A stretch of DNA of 64,000 nucleotides from Phenylobacterium sp. (GCF_016793225.1 NZ_JAEUMN010000087.1:1-64000), one strand, 5' to 3'; shown: positions 55,716 through 64,000, counted from the first letter of the stretch. Program-made: numbers and translations. The notes: generated by a model from the letters alone, not told the origin.

Positions 55716-56633
55716 ATGAGCTTGCGCGGCGGCGTCATCGGGGCAGGGGTGTTTGGCGGCTACCACGCGCGGCAGTACGCGCGGCTGCCCGACGTGACCT
55801 TCGTCGGCGTCTTCGACGTGCATCCCGACCGCGCGGCCGCGGTCGCCATGCCGCTCGGCGGCCGCGCCTTCGCCGACCTGGACCAGCTTCTCGCCGAGGT
55901 CGACGTGGTCACCGTGGCCTCGCCCGCCAGCGCCCACGCCGGGCAGGCCCTGGTGGCGATCGCCGCCGGAAAGCACGTCTACGTGGAGAAGCCCATCGCC
56001 GTGGGCGTCGCCGACGCCGAGCGGATCCGCGCCGCCGCCGACCGCGCCGGCGTCGTCGTCGCCTGCGGGCACCAGGAACGCGTGGTGTTCCAGGCCATGG
56101 GCCTGCTCGACGCCATGGAACAGCCGCTGCTGCTGGAAGCCGTGCGCCACGGCCCGCCCTCCGAGCGCAGCCGCGACGTGTCGGCCGTGCTCGACCTGAT
56201 GGTCCACGACATCGACCTGGCGCTCGCCATCGCCGCCGGGGACGCCGTCACCGCCGAGGCCGAGGGCGCTCGCGCCGCCGACGGGGTCTGGGACCAGGTC
56301 CGCGCCGAGGCCACCTTCGAGGGCGGCTTCACGGCCGTCTTCGACGTCTCCCGGATGGCCGAGGCCCGCCACCGCACCATGCGGGTGGTCTATCCCTCAG
56401 GCGAAGTCGCCATCGACTTCGTGGCCCGCACCTTCCGCAACACGACGCCGTTCCCGCTGAACCCCGACTTCGCCGACACCCCCGCCGCGCGCGACCCGCT
56501 GGGCGCCAGCGTCGAGGGGTTCCTCCAGGCGGTCCGGGGCGCCGCGCCGCGTCCCGTCGTGACCGCCGCCGAGGCCATCGCCGCCCTCGACCTCGCCGTG
56601 GCCGTGGAACAGGCGTTGGAGGACGCAGGGTAA
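55716..56633 (+). CDS. Gfo/Idh/MocA family oxidoreductase
   Basis: 305 aa. N-terminal Rossmann motif GVIGAGVFGGYHARQY and the family marker EKPIAVGVADAE with the catalytic lysine, then a C-terminal substrate domain with DLMVHDIDLAL. Likely acts on a sugar, inositol or similar polyol with NAD(P). Divergent from the MDR reductase across 81 bp. Confidence 0.85.
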   Translation: MSLRGGVIGAGVFGGYHARQYARLPDVTFVGVFDVHPDRAAAVAMPLGGRAFADLDQLLAEVDVVTVASPASAHAGQALVAIAAGKHVYVEKPIAVGVADAERIRAAADRAGVVVACGHQERVVFQAMGLLDAMEQPLLLEAVRHGPPSERSRDVSAVLDLMVHDIDLALAIAAGDAVTAEAEGARAADGVWDQVRAEATFEGGFTAVFDVSRMAEARHRTMRVVYPSGEVAIDFVARTFRNTTPFPLNPDFADTPAARDPLGASVEGFLQAVRGAAPRPVVTAAEAIAALDLAVAVEQALEDAG

Positions 56634-56670
56634 CGGCGTTAGCGTCCCGGCCACGAAGCCCGGAGGCCCC

Positions 56671-57147
56671 ATGACCAGCGCCCACGACTACACGTTCGAC
56701 GCCATCGCCGGCGGCCCGCTGCCGCTCGCCACCTTCAAGGACAAGGTGGTCCTGGTGGTGAACACGGCCTCGAAGTGCGGCCTCACCCCCCAGTACAACG
56801 GCCTGGAGCAGCTCTACACCGACTACAAGGACAAGGGCCTCGTGGTCCTGGGCGTGCCCTGCAACCAGTTCATGGGCCAGGAGCCGGGCAGCGAGAAGGA
56901 GATCGAGACCTTCTGCGCCACGACCTTCGGCATCGACTTCCCCATGACCGCCAAGGTCGACGTGAAGGAGGCCGGCCGCCACCCGTTCTACGAATGGGCG
57001 GAACAGCAGCTCGGCGAGCCGGCCGTCCCGGTGTGGAACTTCCACAAGATCCTGATCGGCAAGGACGGCGAAGCGCTGCAGGCCTTCGGCCCCCGCACCG
57101 AACCCCAGGACCCCGCCCTCGTCGCCGCCATCGAAAAGGCCCTGTAG
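56671..57147 (+). CDS. glutathione peroxidase family protein
   Basis: 158 aa. Thioredoxin fold with peroxidatic C36 in NTASKCGLTPQY, C64 in VPCNQF, the Gln in NQFMGQEPG, and W122 in VWNFHK. It is the cysteine form, so it may use thioredoxin rather than glutathione. Reduces hydrogen peroxide or lipid peroxides in the cytoplasm. An array of repeats begins directly after its stop. Confidence 0.92.
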   Translation: MTSAHDYTFDAIAGGPLPLATFKDKVVLVVNTASKCGLTPQYNGLEQLYTDYKDKGLVVLGVPCNQFMGQEPGSEKEIETFCATTFGIDFPMTAKVDVKEAGRHPFYEWAEQQLGEPAVPVWNFHKILIGKDGEALQAFGPRTEPQDPALVAAIEKAL

Positions 57148-57181
57148 CCCGTCCCGGCGTGCTCGCCGAAGCGAAAGCACA

Positions 57182-57221
57182 GATGCTCCCCCCCTGGGGG
57201 AGCTCGCGAAGCGAGAGGGGG
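57182..57221. repeat. GC-rich palindromic repeat, copy 2
   Basis: GATGCTCCCCCCCTGGGGG then AGCTCGCGAAGCGAGAGGGGG, almost identical to copy 1 at 44516 and copy 3 at 57942. Copies 2 and 3 bracket the tandem REP array. Confidence 0.8.
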
Positions 57222-57245
57222 AAGGACGCCAAACCTGCCCAGCCC

Positions 57246-57923
57246 CGTCATCCCGCGGCTCGTCCGCGGGACCCCTGCCGGCGGCGACGCAGGCGCGTCC
57301 GGGCGGTCCTGCCACGCCGGCCGCCTCACAGCCGGCGGAAACATGGATCCCGCGGACAAGCCGCGGGATGACGGTGGGTTTTCGTGTGGGATCGCCGATG
57401 CAGGCGAGGGGCGGTGGCCCCATCCCCTCTAGCCGCAAAGGGCGCGGAGGCCTCCGCGCGCTCCGCGTTCTCCGCGGTTCAATCGAGCGCCTGCGAGCTC
57501 GCCGCCCTGCCCAGCCCCGTCATCCCGCGGCGTGTCCGCGGGACCCATGCCGGCGGCCACGCGGGCGCCTAGCGGTCCTGTCACGCCGCCTACCTCACAG
57601 CCGGCGGAAACATGGATCCCGCGGACAAGCCGCGGGATGACGGTGGGGTTTCGTGTGGGATCGCCGATGAAGGCGAGGGGCGGTGGCCCCAACCCCTCTA
57701 ACCGCAAAGGTCGCGGAGGCCTCTGCGCGCTCCGCGTTCTCCTCCGCGTCCTCCGCGGTTCAATCGAGCGCCCGCGAGCTCGCCGCCCTGCCCAGCCCCG
57801 TCATCCCGCGGCGCGTCCGCGGGACCCATGCCGGCGGCGACGTGGGCGCCTAGCGGTCCTGCCACGCCGGCCGCCTCACAGCCGGCGGAAGCATGGATCC
57901 CGCGGACAAGCCGCGGGATGACG
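57246..57923. repeat. tandem array of three paired-REP elements
   Basis: Three units (57246-57373, 57518-57642, 57799-57923) each begin CGTCATCCCGCGG and end in the inverse CCGCGGGATGACG, with inner CCGGCGG and ATGGATCCCGCGGACAAGCC motifs. The ~145-155 bp between units is itself duplicated (GGGATCGCCGATG, GGCGAGGGGCGGTGGCCCC, CTCCGCGTTCTC, TCAATCGAGCGC), giving a period of 272 and then 281 bp. No convincing gene is inside; ORFs through it translate the repeat. With its flanks it accounts for the 880-bp gap 57148-58030. Confidence 0.85.
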
Positions 57924-57941
57924 GTGGGAGGCGAAAACGAA

Positions 57942-57981
57942 GATGCTCCCCCTCTGGGGGAGCTCGCGAAGCGAGAGGGGG
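57942..57981. repeat. GC-rich palindromic repeat, copy 3
   Basis: GATGCTCCCCCTCTGGGGG then AGCTCGCGAAGCGAGAGGGGG; differs from copy 2 by one base in the C-run. It ends 14 bp before the promoter described next. Confidence 0.8.
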
Positions 57982-57995
57982 AACGGCCGCCAGGT

Positions 57996-58029
57996 TTGAC
58001 TCCCCACGCCGCATGTTCTACATTTGTTC
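57996..58029 (+). promoter_or_regulatory. sigma-70 promoter with overlapping LexA-type box
   Basis: TTGACT (57996-58001) and TACATT (58019-58024) are 17 bp apart. GTTC (58015-58018) and GTTC (58026-58029) are separated by exactly 7 bp, the alphaproteobacterial SOS box GTTC-N7-GTTC, which encloses the -10 element. The predicted transcription start falls at about 58030-58032, on the ATG of the next gene. Repression by LexA and induction by DNA damage are inferred. Confidence 0.6.
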
Positions 58030-58030
58030 C

Positions 58031-58612
58031 ATGTCGTCGCCCGACCCGCGCCTTGCGATGCTCGCCCGGATGCGCGAGCCCGCCCTAGAGCTGGGCTGCG
58101 CCGTGGCCGAGGCGGCCAAGGCGTCGGTTGTGGGCGACGCGCGGTTCTTCGGCCTGACCGAGCTCTACCTCAAGTGCTTCGCGGCGGTGCGCCTGTCGAT
58201 CGCCCTGGAGCTGCGGCTCGAGCGTGAGGCGCGGCTCGCGTCGCGCGCCGCGCCGGACGGCCCCCTGGCCGGCCGGGACGCGGACCTGGAACCCACCCCG
58301 GAACCGGAGCGGCTCGACAGCGACCTGGCCGGCGAGCGCGAGCGTGAGACCGCCAGCTTCCCGTTGCTGCTTCGGACCCTGGAGGGGGTGGTGGACGAGG
58401 CGGCGAGCCTCGTGACGCCCGAGCCCGCCGAACTTCCGACGCTGCGCGATCTCATGGCCCGTCTTCAGGGGCCGCGCGCGGAGGCGCCCGCCCGCCCGTC
58501 GCGCGACCTGCGCGCCCGTCTCTCCGGATCGGCGTCGGTGGCGGTCCTGCCCCGGCCGGTCCTGACGCCGTCGCAGCCGGGCGGCCGCGCCACGGGGCCG
58601 CCCCGCGGCTGA
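58031..58612 (+). CDS. unrecognised protein, putatively SOS-regulated
   Basis: 193 aa from the ATG at 58031. N-terminal ~85 residues are helical (MSSPDPRLAMLARMREPALE; FFGLTELYLKCFAAVRLSIA then LELRLEREARLA), followed by an acidic linker, a second helical stretch (ETASFPLLLRTLEGVVDEAA) and a Pro/Arg-rich tail. No signal peptide or domain is recognised. There is no room for a Shine-Dalgarno: the ATG coincides with the predicted transcription start, so the mRNA is probably leaderless. The frame extends upstream only by reading repeats. Confidence 0.65.
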   Translation: MSSPDPRLAMLARMREPALELGCAVAEAAKASVVGDARFFGLTELYLKCFAAVRLSIALELRLEREARLASRAAPDGPLAGRDADLEPTPEPERLDSDLAGERERETASFPLLLRTLEGVVDEAASLVTPEPAELPTLRDLMARLQGPRAEAPARPSRDLRARLSGSASVAVLPRPVLTPSQPGGRATGPPRG

Positions 58613-58645
58613 CCCGTCGCGTCCGCGGGCCGCAACGCCCGTCAG

Positions 58646-59641
58646 CTATCCATCCACGTCCACGACGATCCGGCCGCGCACCTTGCCGTCCAGGATGTCT
58701 CCCGCCAGTCGCGGCAGGTCCGCGAGCGTGGCGCGGCTTGTCATGGCCGACAGCCTGGCGAGGTCCAGGTCGCGGGCCAGGCGGTCCCAGGCCTCCACCC
58801 GGTCGGGCGCCGGGCGCATCACGCTGTCGATGCCCGCCAGCACCACGCCGCGCAGGATGAAGGGCGCCACCGAGGCCGGCAGGTCCAGGCCCTGGGCCAG
58901 GCCGCAGGCGGTGACCACCCCGCCGTAGCGCGTCTGCGAGAGCACATTGGCCAGGGTGTGGCTGCCCACCGCGTCCACCGCGCCGGCCCAGCGCTCCTTG
59001 CCCAGCGGGCGTGCGGGGCCCTGGAACTCGGCGGCGTCGATCACCTCGGCGGCGCCGAGGCCCGTCAGGTAGCCGCCTTCGCTCTCCTTCCGCCGCGACG
59101 AGGCGACGACGCGGTAGCCCAGCTTCGCCAAAAGGGCGATCGCCACGCTGCCGACCCCGCCGGCCGCGCCGGTCACCAGGATGTCGCCCCTGTCGGGCGT
59201 GACGCCCTGCTTCTCCAGGGCCAGCACGCACAGCATGGCGGTGTAGCCCGCCGTGCCGATCGCCATGGCCTGGGCGCTGGTCAGGCCCTGCGGCAGTTTC
59301 ACCAGCCAGTCGCCCCTGACCCGGGCGCGCTGGGCGTAGCCGCCATGGTGCGTCTCGCCCACGCCCCAGCCGTTCAGGACCACCCGGTCGCCGGGCGCGA
59401 AGCCGGCATGGCTCGAGCTCTCCACCACGCCCGCGAAGTCGATCCCCGGGATCAGCGGCCAGACCCGCACCACCGGCGAGCGGCCGGTCAGGGCCAGCCC
59501 GTCCTTGAAGTTGATCGTCGAGTGTTCGACGCGGACGGTGACGTCGCCGTCCATCAGGTCGGCCGGGGTCAGGTCCTCGAGGCGGGCCTCCTGGCCGGCG
59601 TCGGTCTTGTGCAGGCGCAGCGCGCGGAACGTATCGCTCAT
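58646..59641 (-). CDS. acuI: acrylyl-CoA reductase-like MDR oxidoreductase (AcuI/YhdH family)
   Basis: 331 aa from an ATG at 59641 with GGAGGAG 8 nt upstream. YhdH/AcuI markers: [73 protein letters not shown]. Expected to reduce acryloyl-CoA to propionyl-CoA with NADPH, protecting against a toxic intermediate. Coupled to the upstream enoyl-CoA hydratase (overlap of stop and start), which supports a role in acyl-CoA metabolism. Confidence 0.83.
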   Translation of the reverse strand: MSDTFRALRLHKTDAGQEARLEDLTPADLMDGDVTVRVEHSTINFKDGLALTGRSPVVRVWPLIPGIDFAGVVESSSHAGFAPGDRVVLNGWGVGETHHGGYAQRARVRGDWLVKLPQGLTSAQAMAIGTAGYTAMLCVLALEKQGVTPDRGDILVTGAAGGVGSVAIALLAKLGYRVVASSRRKESEGGYLTGLGAAEVIDAAEFQGPARPLGKERWAGAVDAVGSHTLANVLSQTRYGGVVTACGLAQGLDLPASVAPFILRGVVLAGIDSVMRPAPDRVEAWDRLARDLDLARLSAMTSRATLADLPRLAGDILDGKVRGRIVVDVDG

Positions 59642-60480
59642 GCCGTCTTCTCCTCCGGGCGCCCCGGCGTCAGTCCATGCCGCTCGCCGCGCCGTCCGCG
59701 CACGGCCAGGTCCACGGTGAGCAGGCGCCGCTCCCCGGCCACGCGCATCTCGTTCCCCGGCATCCACATCATCGCCACGTAGTCGCCCAGCGAGTCCTCG
59801 ACGGCGCGGCTGAAGCCCTGCGCGTCCTGCGCCTTATTCATCTGCAGCTTGGCGAAGCGGAGATAGCCGGGGTCGTTCTCGGCCACCCGGCGCGCCCAGG
59901 CGAAGGTCTCGCGCTCCAGGTCCGCGTTCGGCAGCACCCGGTTCACGAAGCCGGCCTCGCGGGCCTCCTCGGCGCCGATGAACCGGCTCTCGAAGCACAG
60001 CTCCTTCGCCCGCCGGATGCCGATGTCCCAGGGGATCGACATGTACTCCACGAACCCCGGCAGGAACTGGGCGTCGTCCGCCGCGAAGACCACGTCCATG
60101 GCCGCGGCCAGCATCCAGCCCGCATAAATGCAGTAGCCCTCGACCATGGCCACGGTCGGCTTCTCGAAGTTCCGCCACTTGAGCAGCAGGTCGAGGTTGT
60201 AGGTCTTGAAGGCGTCGTAGTGCCGGATCCCGCCCTTGCCGATCTTGGCGTCCCGGTAGGCCGCGCCCTCCGGCGTCCCCAGGTCGTGACCGGTGGAGAA
60301 GACGCCGCCCGCGCCGCGCACCAGCACGATCCGGACCTCGGGGTCGAGGCGCGCCAGGTCGAAGGCCTGGTCGATCTCGTCCAGCATCCGCCAACTCTGG
60401 GCGTTGCGATACTGCGGCCGGTTGAGCGTGATCACGCCGACGCCGTCCTCGACCGCGTACTGGATATCCTGGAATTCCAC
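59638..60480 (-). CDS. enoyl-CoA hydratase/isomerase family protein
   Basis: 280 aa from a GTG at 60480 with GGGAGG 7 nt upstream. Crotonase fold: [20 protein letters not shown], oxyanion-hole segments [14 protein letters not shown] and [20 protein letters not shown]. The usual second catalytic glutamates are not obvious at the canonical position ([14 protein letters not shown]), so it may be a variant hydratase or other crotonase. Start overlaps nothing; the stop overlaps acuI. Confidence 0.83.
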   Translation of the reverse strand: MEFQDIQYAVEDGVGVITLNRPQYRNAQSWRMLDEIDQAFDLARLDPEVRIVLVRGAGGVFSTGHDLGTPEGAAYRDAKIGKGGIRHYDAFKTYNLDLLLKWRNFEKPTVAMVEGYCIYAGWMLAAAMDVVFAADDAQFLPGFVEYMSIPWDIGIRRAKELCFESRFIGAEEAREAGFVNRVLPNADLERETFAWARRVAENDPGYLRFAKLQMNKAQDAQGFSRAVEDSLGDYVAMMWMPGNEMRVAGERRLLTVDLAVRGRRGERHGLTPGRPEEKTA

Positions 60481-60528
60481 GATCTTCCTCCCGTATCCTG
60501 TTGCGGAACTATAGGCAGGGCGAGTCCG

Positions 60529-60915
60529 ATGAACGAAGCCGAGATCATCTCGCAGTCTCTGGAAGCGGTGGCCGAGCGGGCAGGGGATCCGGCGCCGGCG
60601 GTGTTCGCGCGCCTCTTCGCCGAGTTCCCCCAGGCCGAACCGCGCTTCGCCCGCGACGTGAACGGCAGCGTGCGCGGCGAGATGCTGGCGATGGTGCTGA
60701 ACTGCCTCATGGACCCCGGCGGGCCCTATCAGCTGCATCTCGTGCGCGCCGAGCGCCTGAACCACGACGGCTTCGGCACGCCGTCCCAGGAGTTCGACCG
60801 CTTCTTCGGCGTCGTGCACGAGACCTGCCGCGACCTCGCCGGCCCCGACTGGACCGCCGAGTACGACACGGCGTGGCGCGCCCAGATCGATCGCGTGCTC
60901 CAGGGCTCGCAATGA
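60529..60915 (+). CDS. globin-like protein
   Basis: 128 aa. The helical pattern SLEAVAERAGDPAPAVFARL, FAEFPQAEPRFARD, EMLAMVLNCLMD, and RFFGVVHETCRDLAGPDWTA then EYDTAWRAQIDRVL follows the globin fold as in flavohaemoglobin-like heads. A candidate proximal histidine lies in ERLNHDGF. Haem binding is inferred, not certain. It diverges from the enoyl-CoA hydratase across 48 bp. Confidence 0.7.
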   Translation: MNEAEIISQSLEAVAERAGDPAPAVFARLFAEFPQAEPRFARDVNGSVRGEMLAMVLNCLMDPGGPYQLHLVRAERLNHDGFGTPSQEFDRFFGVVHETCRDLAGPDWTAEYDTAWRAQIDRVLQGSQ

Positions 60916-60919
60916 GAAA

Positions 60920-60945
60920 GGCGCCCCGCCTCACGGCGGAGCGCC
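60920..60945. terminator. bidirectional terminator-like hairpin
   Basis: GGCGC-C-CCGCC pairs with GGCGG-A-GCGCC around a TCAC loop (one C-A mismatch) between the convergent globin and TonB receptor genes. An AATGAGAAAG precedes it, giving a short U-run for the minus-strand transcript. Confidence 0.55.
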
Positions 60946-60970
60946 TCCATTCACGCCGGTGCGGCGAGGA

Positions 60971-63772
60971 TCAGAAGAACTTGTACTGGATCTCGATCCC
61001 GTAGGTGCGCGGCGGGGTCAGCGGATAGGTGCTGGCCGGATTGTTGCCGGCGATGTCCGGCCGCGCGTCCTGCACGACGTTGACGATCGGCGCGCCGGCG
61101 GGCGGCGTGTAGATCGATCCGGCCCGCCGCGACGCCGTGGCGCCGCCCTCGTAGCCCAGGTCGTCGAACAGGTTCTTCACGAAGGCGATGACCGTGGTCT
61201 TCTGGTCCTTGGCCTTCCAGGTCAGACGGGCGTCCACCTGGTCCCATGACGGCGACTTGTAGTAGGCGCGATTGAAGATCGAGCCGTACTGGCTGTCGCG
61301 CCAGGAATAGCTCACCGAGCCGGTGACCGAGGATCCGTCGCCGAACATGTGGGTGTAGTTGGCGTTGATCGCGATCTTGTGCTTCGGCGAGTTGGGCAGG
61401 GCGTAGCCCTTGAGCTCCTGCACCCGCTGGAAGCCGCCGTTCGGGTCGGGCGAGCCCGACACCTGCGTCGTGGCGCCCGCCGCGTTCACCACGGGACGAG
61501 GGCTCGTATAGACGTCGGCGGCGCAGGTGGTCGCGGTGTCGCCGTAGGCGATGGCGCGGCACAGCGAGCGGTCGGTGATCGGCCGCGCGCCCGCCGCGAG
61601 CGCCGCCGGATCGGCCGGGTCGATGGCCTGACCCTTGTCGATCTCGGCGTCCAGGTAGCTGTAGTTGAAGAGGATCTGGAGGTTCTCCATGGGCTGCCAG
61701 ATCGACTCGATCTCGATGCCCTTCGAGGTGGCCTCGGGCACGTTGTAGAAGATCGACTGCGTGACCGCGACCGCGCCCGAGGTGTTGACGATCGTCAACG
61801 GGATCTGGGCGTTCTTGTAGTCGTAGTAGAAGGCCGCGATGTTGGCCTGGATGTTCGGGCCGAAGTTCTTCTTCAGGCCCACCTCGAAGGCGTCGACCTT
61901 CTCTTCACGGGTCAGCGGATTGGGCGAGAAGCCCACGTCGATGCCGATCCGGAAGCCGCCCGGCTTGTAGCCGTGGCTGAAGCGCGCGAAGGCGTTGGTG
62001 TCGGGATCCGGATCCCACTTCAGGGTCAGGTTTCCGGTGATCTCCTGCCACTCCTCCTTGAGGTAGCGGGTGGCGAAGCCGGTCACGGGATCGAAGACCG
62101 TGGGGGTGATCACGCCCTTCGGCAGGACCGCGGCCGAGGACCACTGGTTCTCGGTGATGTCCACGGGCGGGATGCCGCCCGCGACGGCGCCGTTCAGCTC
62201 GGGCGCGGCGAAGCAGCCCGCGACCAGGTAGCAGAGCAGCCGGCCGCGCTCGACCCCTTCCTTCTTGTCCAGCGAGTAGCGGATGCCGCCCGAGATCGTC
62301 CAGTTGTCGACGAACTCCCAGTCGATCTGGGCGTAGGCCGCGCGCGAGGAGATGTCGAACTCGGGATAGGTGTCGAAGATCCGCTGCGCCGGGTTCGGCG
62401 CGCACACCCCGTTCCGCTTGGCGCAGAGCGCCGCCGGTACGCCGAACGGACCCCGCACCCGGGGTTCGTCGGGCAGGTAGGTGTAGACCGGCTGCCCGTA
62501 GCTCTCCTTCCAGTAGTAGAGGCCCGCCAGCCACTGCACCGGTCCGTCGTGGGTCGAGAGCAGCGTGATCTCGTTCGACAGCCAGGACTCCTCCTCCTGG
62601 TAGTTGAACGCGTAGCGGGGGCGGACCACCGCGTTGTTGGCGCCCGTCAGCGACGGCAGGGTGTAGCGCACGATCGGCGCCGTCTGATCGACCGGCGTCG
62701 GGCCCTGCAGGTAGTAGTGATAGTGCACCCCGCCCAACTGGTAGCGCAGGTCGAAGCCCTGGAAGTGGTACGTCCACTCGCTGGCGAAGATGTAGGTGCC
62801 GTTCAGGTCGACGTCGTACGGAACGGTCGAGGCGATCTTGCGCGGATTGGTCAGCGCCGGATTCACGCAGCCGCCCGGATTGAGGTTGACCACGTTCGTC
62901 GCGTTGCCGCTGCAGCCGTAGCCGGGCTGCAGCGTGATGCCGGCGTTCGCGGCCTCGAAGGTCGGGAAGACGGCCGGCGTCCAGGTCGCGCGCGAGCCCG
63001 GGCCGCCGGCGCCGTTCCGCCACTCGATCCAGGTCAGCTTCATCCAGCCGTCGAAGTTCTCGCCGATGTCGAACTTCAGCTGCCCTTCGATGATGTTGGT
63101 GTTGATGATGTTGCCTTCGTCCGGAAAGCCCGGGACGACGTTCTCGATCCAGCCCTTGGTCTGCTTCTCCCAGTTGGCCGCCAGGCGGAAGGTCACGCCC
63201 GGGATGAAGGTCGGGCCCGAGACCGCGCCTTCCAGGATGTGGTGGTTGTAGTTCTGGTACTGGCCGCGGACCTCGGCGTACCAGTCGTCCGTGGGCCGCT
63301 TGGACACCAGGTTGATCGCGCCGCCGATGGCGTTTCGGCCGTAGAGCGTCGCCTGCGGGCCCCGCAGGATCTCCACCCGCTCGAGGAAGAGGGGCGTCTT
63401 GCCGGCCTCGACCGTGGAGGTCGTGTAGATGCCGTCCGAATAGACCGAGACGGACGCGTCGGCCGCGTGGACGTTGTTCGTCCGGCCGATGCCGCGCAGG
63501 CTGACCCGATCGGTCTGCGTCGAGTACTGCAGGCCCGGCGTGAAGTTCGTCAGGTCGAACACCGACTGGATGCCGATCAGGTCACGCTTTTCCGCGGTGA
63601 ACGCCGAGATCGCCACAGGAACGTCCTGCAGGCTCTGCTCCCGGCGCTCGGCCGTCACGACGAGTTCCTCGATCGTGGTGGACGCACTCGATGACTGGGC
63701 CTGTGCGCCCGAGGCCGCCATGACGGCGGCCAGCAGCGCGCTCGAGGCAAGCAAGCTTCCCTTGAACTTCAT
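60971..63772 (-). CDS. TonB-dependent receptor
   Basis: 933 aa from an ATG at 63772 with GGAGG upstream. Signal peptide (MKFKGSLLASSALLAAVMAA..AQA), a TonB-box-like TIEELVVTAERREQSLQDVP, a plug domain (SVFDLTNFTPGLQYSTQTDR, RGIGRTNN, ERVEILRGPQATLYGRNAIG), and a 22-strand barrel ending RTYGIEIQYKFF. Outer-membrane uptake of an unknown ligand. Length and the C-terminal Phe are typical. A second, similar receptor follows upstream of it on the same strand. Confidence 0.93.
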   Translation of the reverse strand: MKFKGSLLASSALLAAVMAASGAQAQSSSASTTIEELVVTAERREQSLQDVPVAISAFTAEKRDLIGIQSVFDLTNFTPGLQYSTQTDRVSLRGIGRTNNVHAADASVSVYSDGIYTTSTVEAGKTPLFLERVEILRGPQATLYGRNAIGGAINLVSKRPTDDWYAEVRGQYQNYNHHILEGAVSGPTFIPGVTFRLAANWEKQTKGWIENVVPGFPDEGNIINTNIIEGQLKFDIGENFDGWMKLTWIEWRNGAGGPGSRATWTPAVFPTFEAANAGITLQPGYGCSGNATNVVNLNPGGCVNPALTNPRKIASTVPYDVDLNGTYIFASEWTYHFQGFDLRYQLGGVHYHYYLQGPTPVDQTAPIVRYTLPSLTGANNAVVRPRYAFNYQEEESWLSNEITLLSTHDGPVQWLAGLYYWKESYGQPVYTYLPDEPRVRGPFGVPAALCAKRNGVCAPNPAQRIFDTYPEFDISSRAAYAQIDWEFVDNWTISGGIRYSLDKKEGVERGRLLCYLVAGCFAAPELNGAVAGGIPPVDITENQWSSAAVLPKGVITPTVFDPVTGFATRYLKEEWQEITGNLTLKWDPDPDTNAFARFSHGYKPGGFRIGIDVGFSPNPLTREEKVDAFEVGLKKNFGPNIQANIAAFYYDYKNAQIPLTIVNTSGAVAVTQSIFYNVPEATSKGIEIESIWQPMENLQILFNYSYLDAEIDKGQAIDPADPAALAAGARPITDRSLCRAIAYGDTATTCAADVYTSPRPVVNAAGATTQVSGSPDPNGGFQRVQELKGYALPNSPKHKIAINANYTHMFGDGSSVTGSVSYSWRDSQYGSIFNRAYYKSPSWDQVDARLTWKAKDQKTTVIAFVKNLFDDLGYEGGATASRRAGSIYTPPAGAPIVNVVQDARPDIAGNNPASTYPLTPPRTYGIEIQYKFF

Positions 63773-63834
63773 GTCCTTTCCTCCCCGCAGTTCCGAGCGC
63801 TGACGCGCTTCTTTCCCGACGCGCAAAAGCAAGC

Positions 63835-63858
63835 GGCCCGCCTCTCGCGAGGCGGGCC
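63835..63858 (-). terminator. terminator-like hairpin between two TonB receptors
   Basis: GGCCCGCCTC pairs perfectly with GAGGCGGGCC around TCGC. On the minus strand it follows the stop of the partial receptor by about 10 bp and is followed by GCTTGCTTTTGC, a modest T-run. Confidence 0.6.
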
Positions 63859-63868
63859 GTCGGTACTC

Positions 63869-64000
63869 AGAAGAACTTGTACCGGAGCTCGAGCCCGTAG
63901 GTGCGAGGCGGTGTCGTGTAGTAGGTCTTCGAAATCCCCTGCACGCAGTAGATGGTGCCGATGTTCCCCGCGGCCGGGTTGCTGGCCCCCTGGGCCACCG
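63869..64000 (-). CDS. TonB-dependent receptor, C-terminal fragment (cut by window edge)
   Basis: The minus-strand frame from the right edge ends KTYYTTPPRTYGLELRYKFF and stop at 63869. This is the last beta-strand of a TonB-dependent receptor and closely resembles the end of the neighbouring receptor (PPRTYGIEIQYKFF), so the two are probably tandem paralogues. Only 43 codons are visible. Confidence 0.85.

Noticed and set aside
57368-57921. small ORFs rich in Arg/Pro inside the repeat array
   Set aside because: They translate repeat copies and give the same peptide in each copy; no ribosome binding site or independent conservation signal.
57246-57923. CRISPR array
   Set aside because: Units are 125-128 bp, internally inverted, only three in number, with duplicated rather than unique spacers; no cas genes.

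Overview
The window is GC-rich chromosomal DNA from an alphaproteobacterium, most likely Caulobacterales (Phenylobacterium- or Caulobacter-like). This rests on the sphingolipid cluster spt-acpR-cerR-aasR at the left edge, two PEPxxWA-CTERM proteins, large TonB-dependent receptors, an HWE-type histidine kinase, a GTTC-N7-GTTC (alphaproteobacterial LexA-type) box, and many short GC-rich interspersed palindromes. Naming to genus is inference. I see no integrase, transposase, phage gene or CRISPR array; this reads as core or shell chromosome with many small operons.

Left part (0-12 kb): a minus-strand ceramide-precursor operon (flippase, acyl-ACP synthetase-like ligase, ceramide-reductase-like epimerase, acyl carrier protein, serine palmitoyltransferase), then a DedA protein, a secreted caspase-fold protein, two PEPxxWA-CTERM proteins on either side of a LuxR-type regulator, tRNA-Lys(CTT) and a small Hpt protein.

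12-29 kb: a chorismate-lyase-like protein and a GcvA-type LysR regulator; a tight sulfur assimilation operon (cobA, DUF2849, cysI, DUF934, cysH, fpr); a small P-loop NTPase; a 3D-domain exported protein; GST; an S1/P1 nuclease-Nudix-folD overlap operon; an SRPBCC protein; and a four-gene Mla-type lipid transport operon (STAS-MlaE fusion, MlaF, MlaD, lipoprotein).

28-44 kb: a GIY-YIG-like protein, a Pro/Ala-rich membrane protein, a CitMHS transporter, a MaoC-like pair with an SDR, an HWE kinase, ackA-pta, tRNA-Val(CAC), gph, a PSMA-like M28 peptidase, glmU-rpiA-gor, and an O-antigen-ligase-like membrane protein.

44-64 kb: class II DAHP synthase, katE (start region folded into a hairpin that covers its ribosome binding site), DUF4188, a MATE pump, a PQQ-dependent lipoprotein dehydrogenase whose start codon interlocks with that of a divergent membrane LytTR regulator, a DUF429-like protein, redox enzymes, glutathione peroxidase, an array of REP-like repeats, an unrecognised gene behind a promoter carrying a perfect GTTC-N7-GTTC box, acuI-like reductase with enoyl-CoA hydratase, a globin-like protein, and two tandem TonB-dependent receptors (the second cut by the window end).

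Many operons are coupled by ATGA, TGATG, GTGA or TTGA overlaps. Several genes use GTG or TTG starts, and some naive N-terminal extensions run into repeat DNA, so starts were chosen from ribosome binding sites and domain limits. The most noteworthy observations are the putative LexA-controlled leaderless gene at 58031, the katE hairpin, the flippase coupled to the ceramide genes, the interlocked start codons at 52481-52484, and the families of paired inverted repeats.
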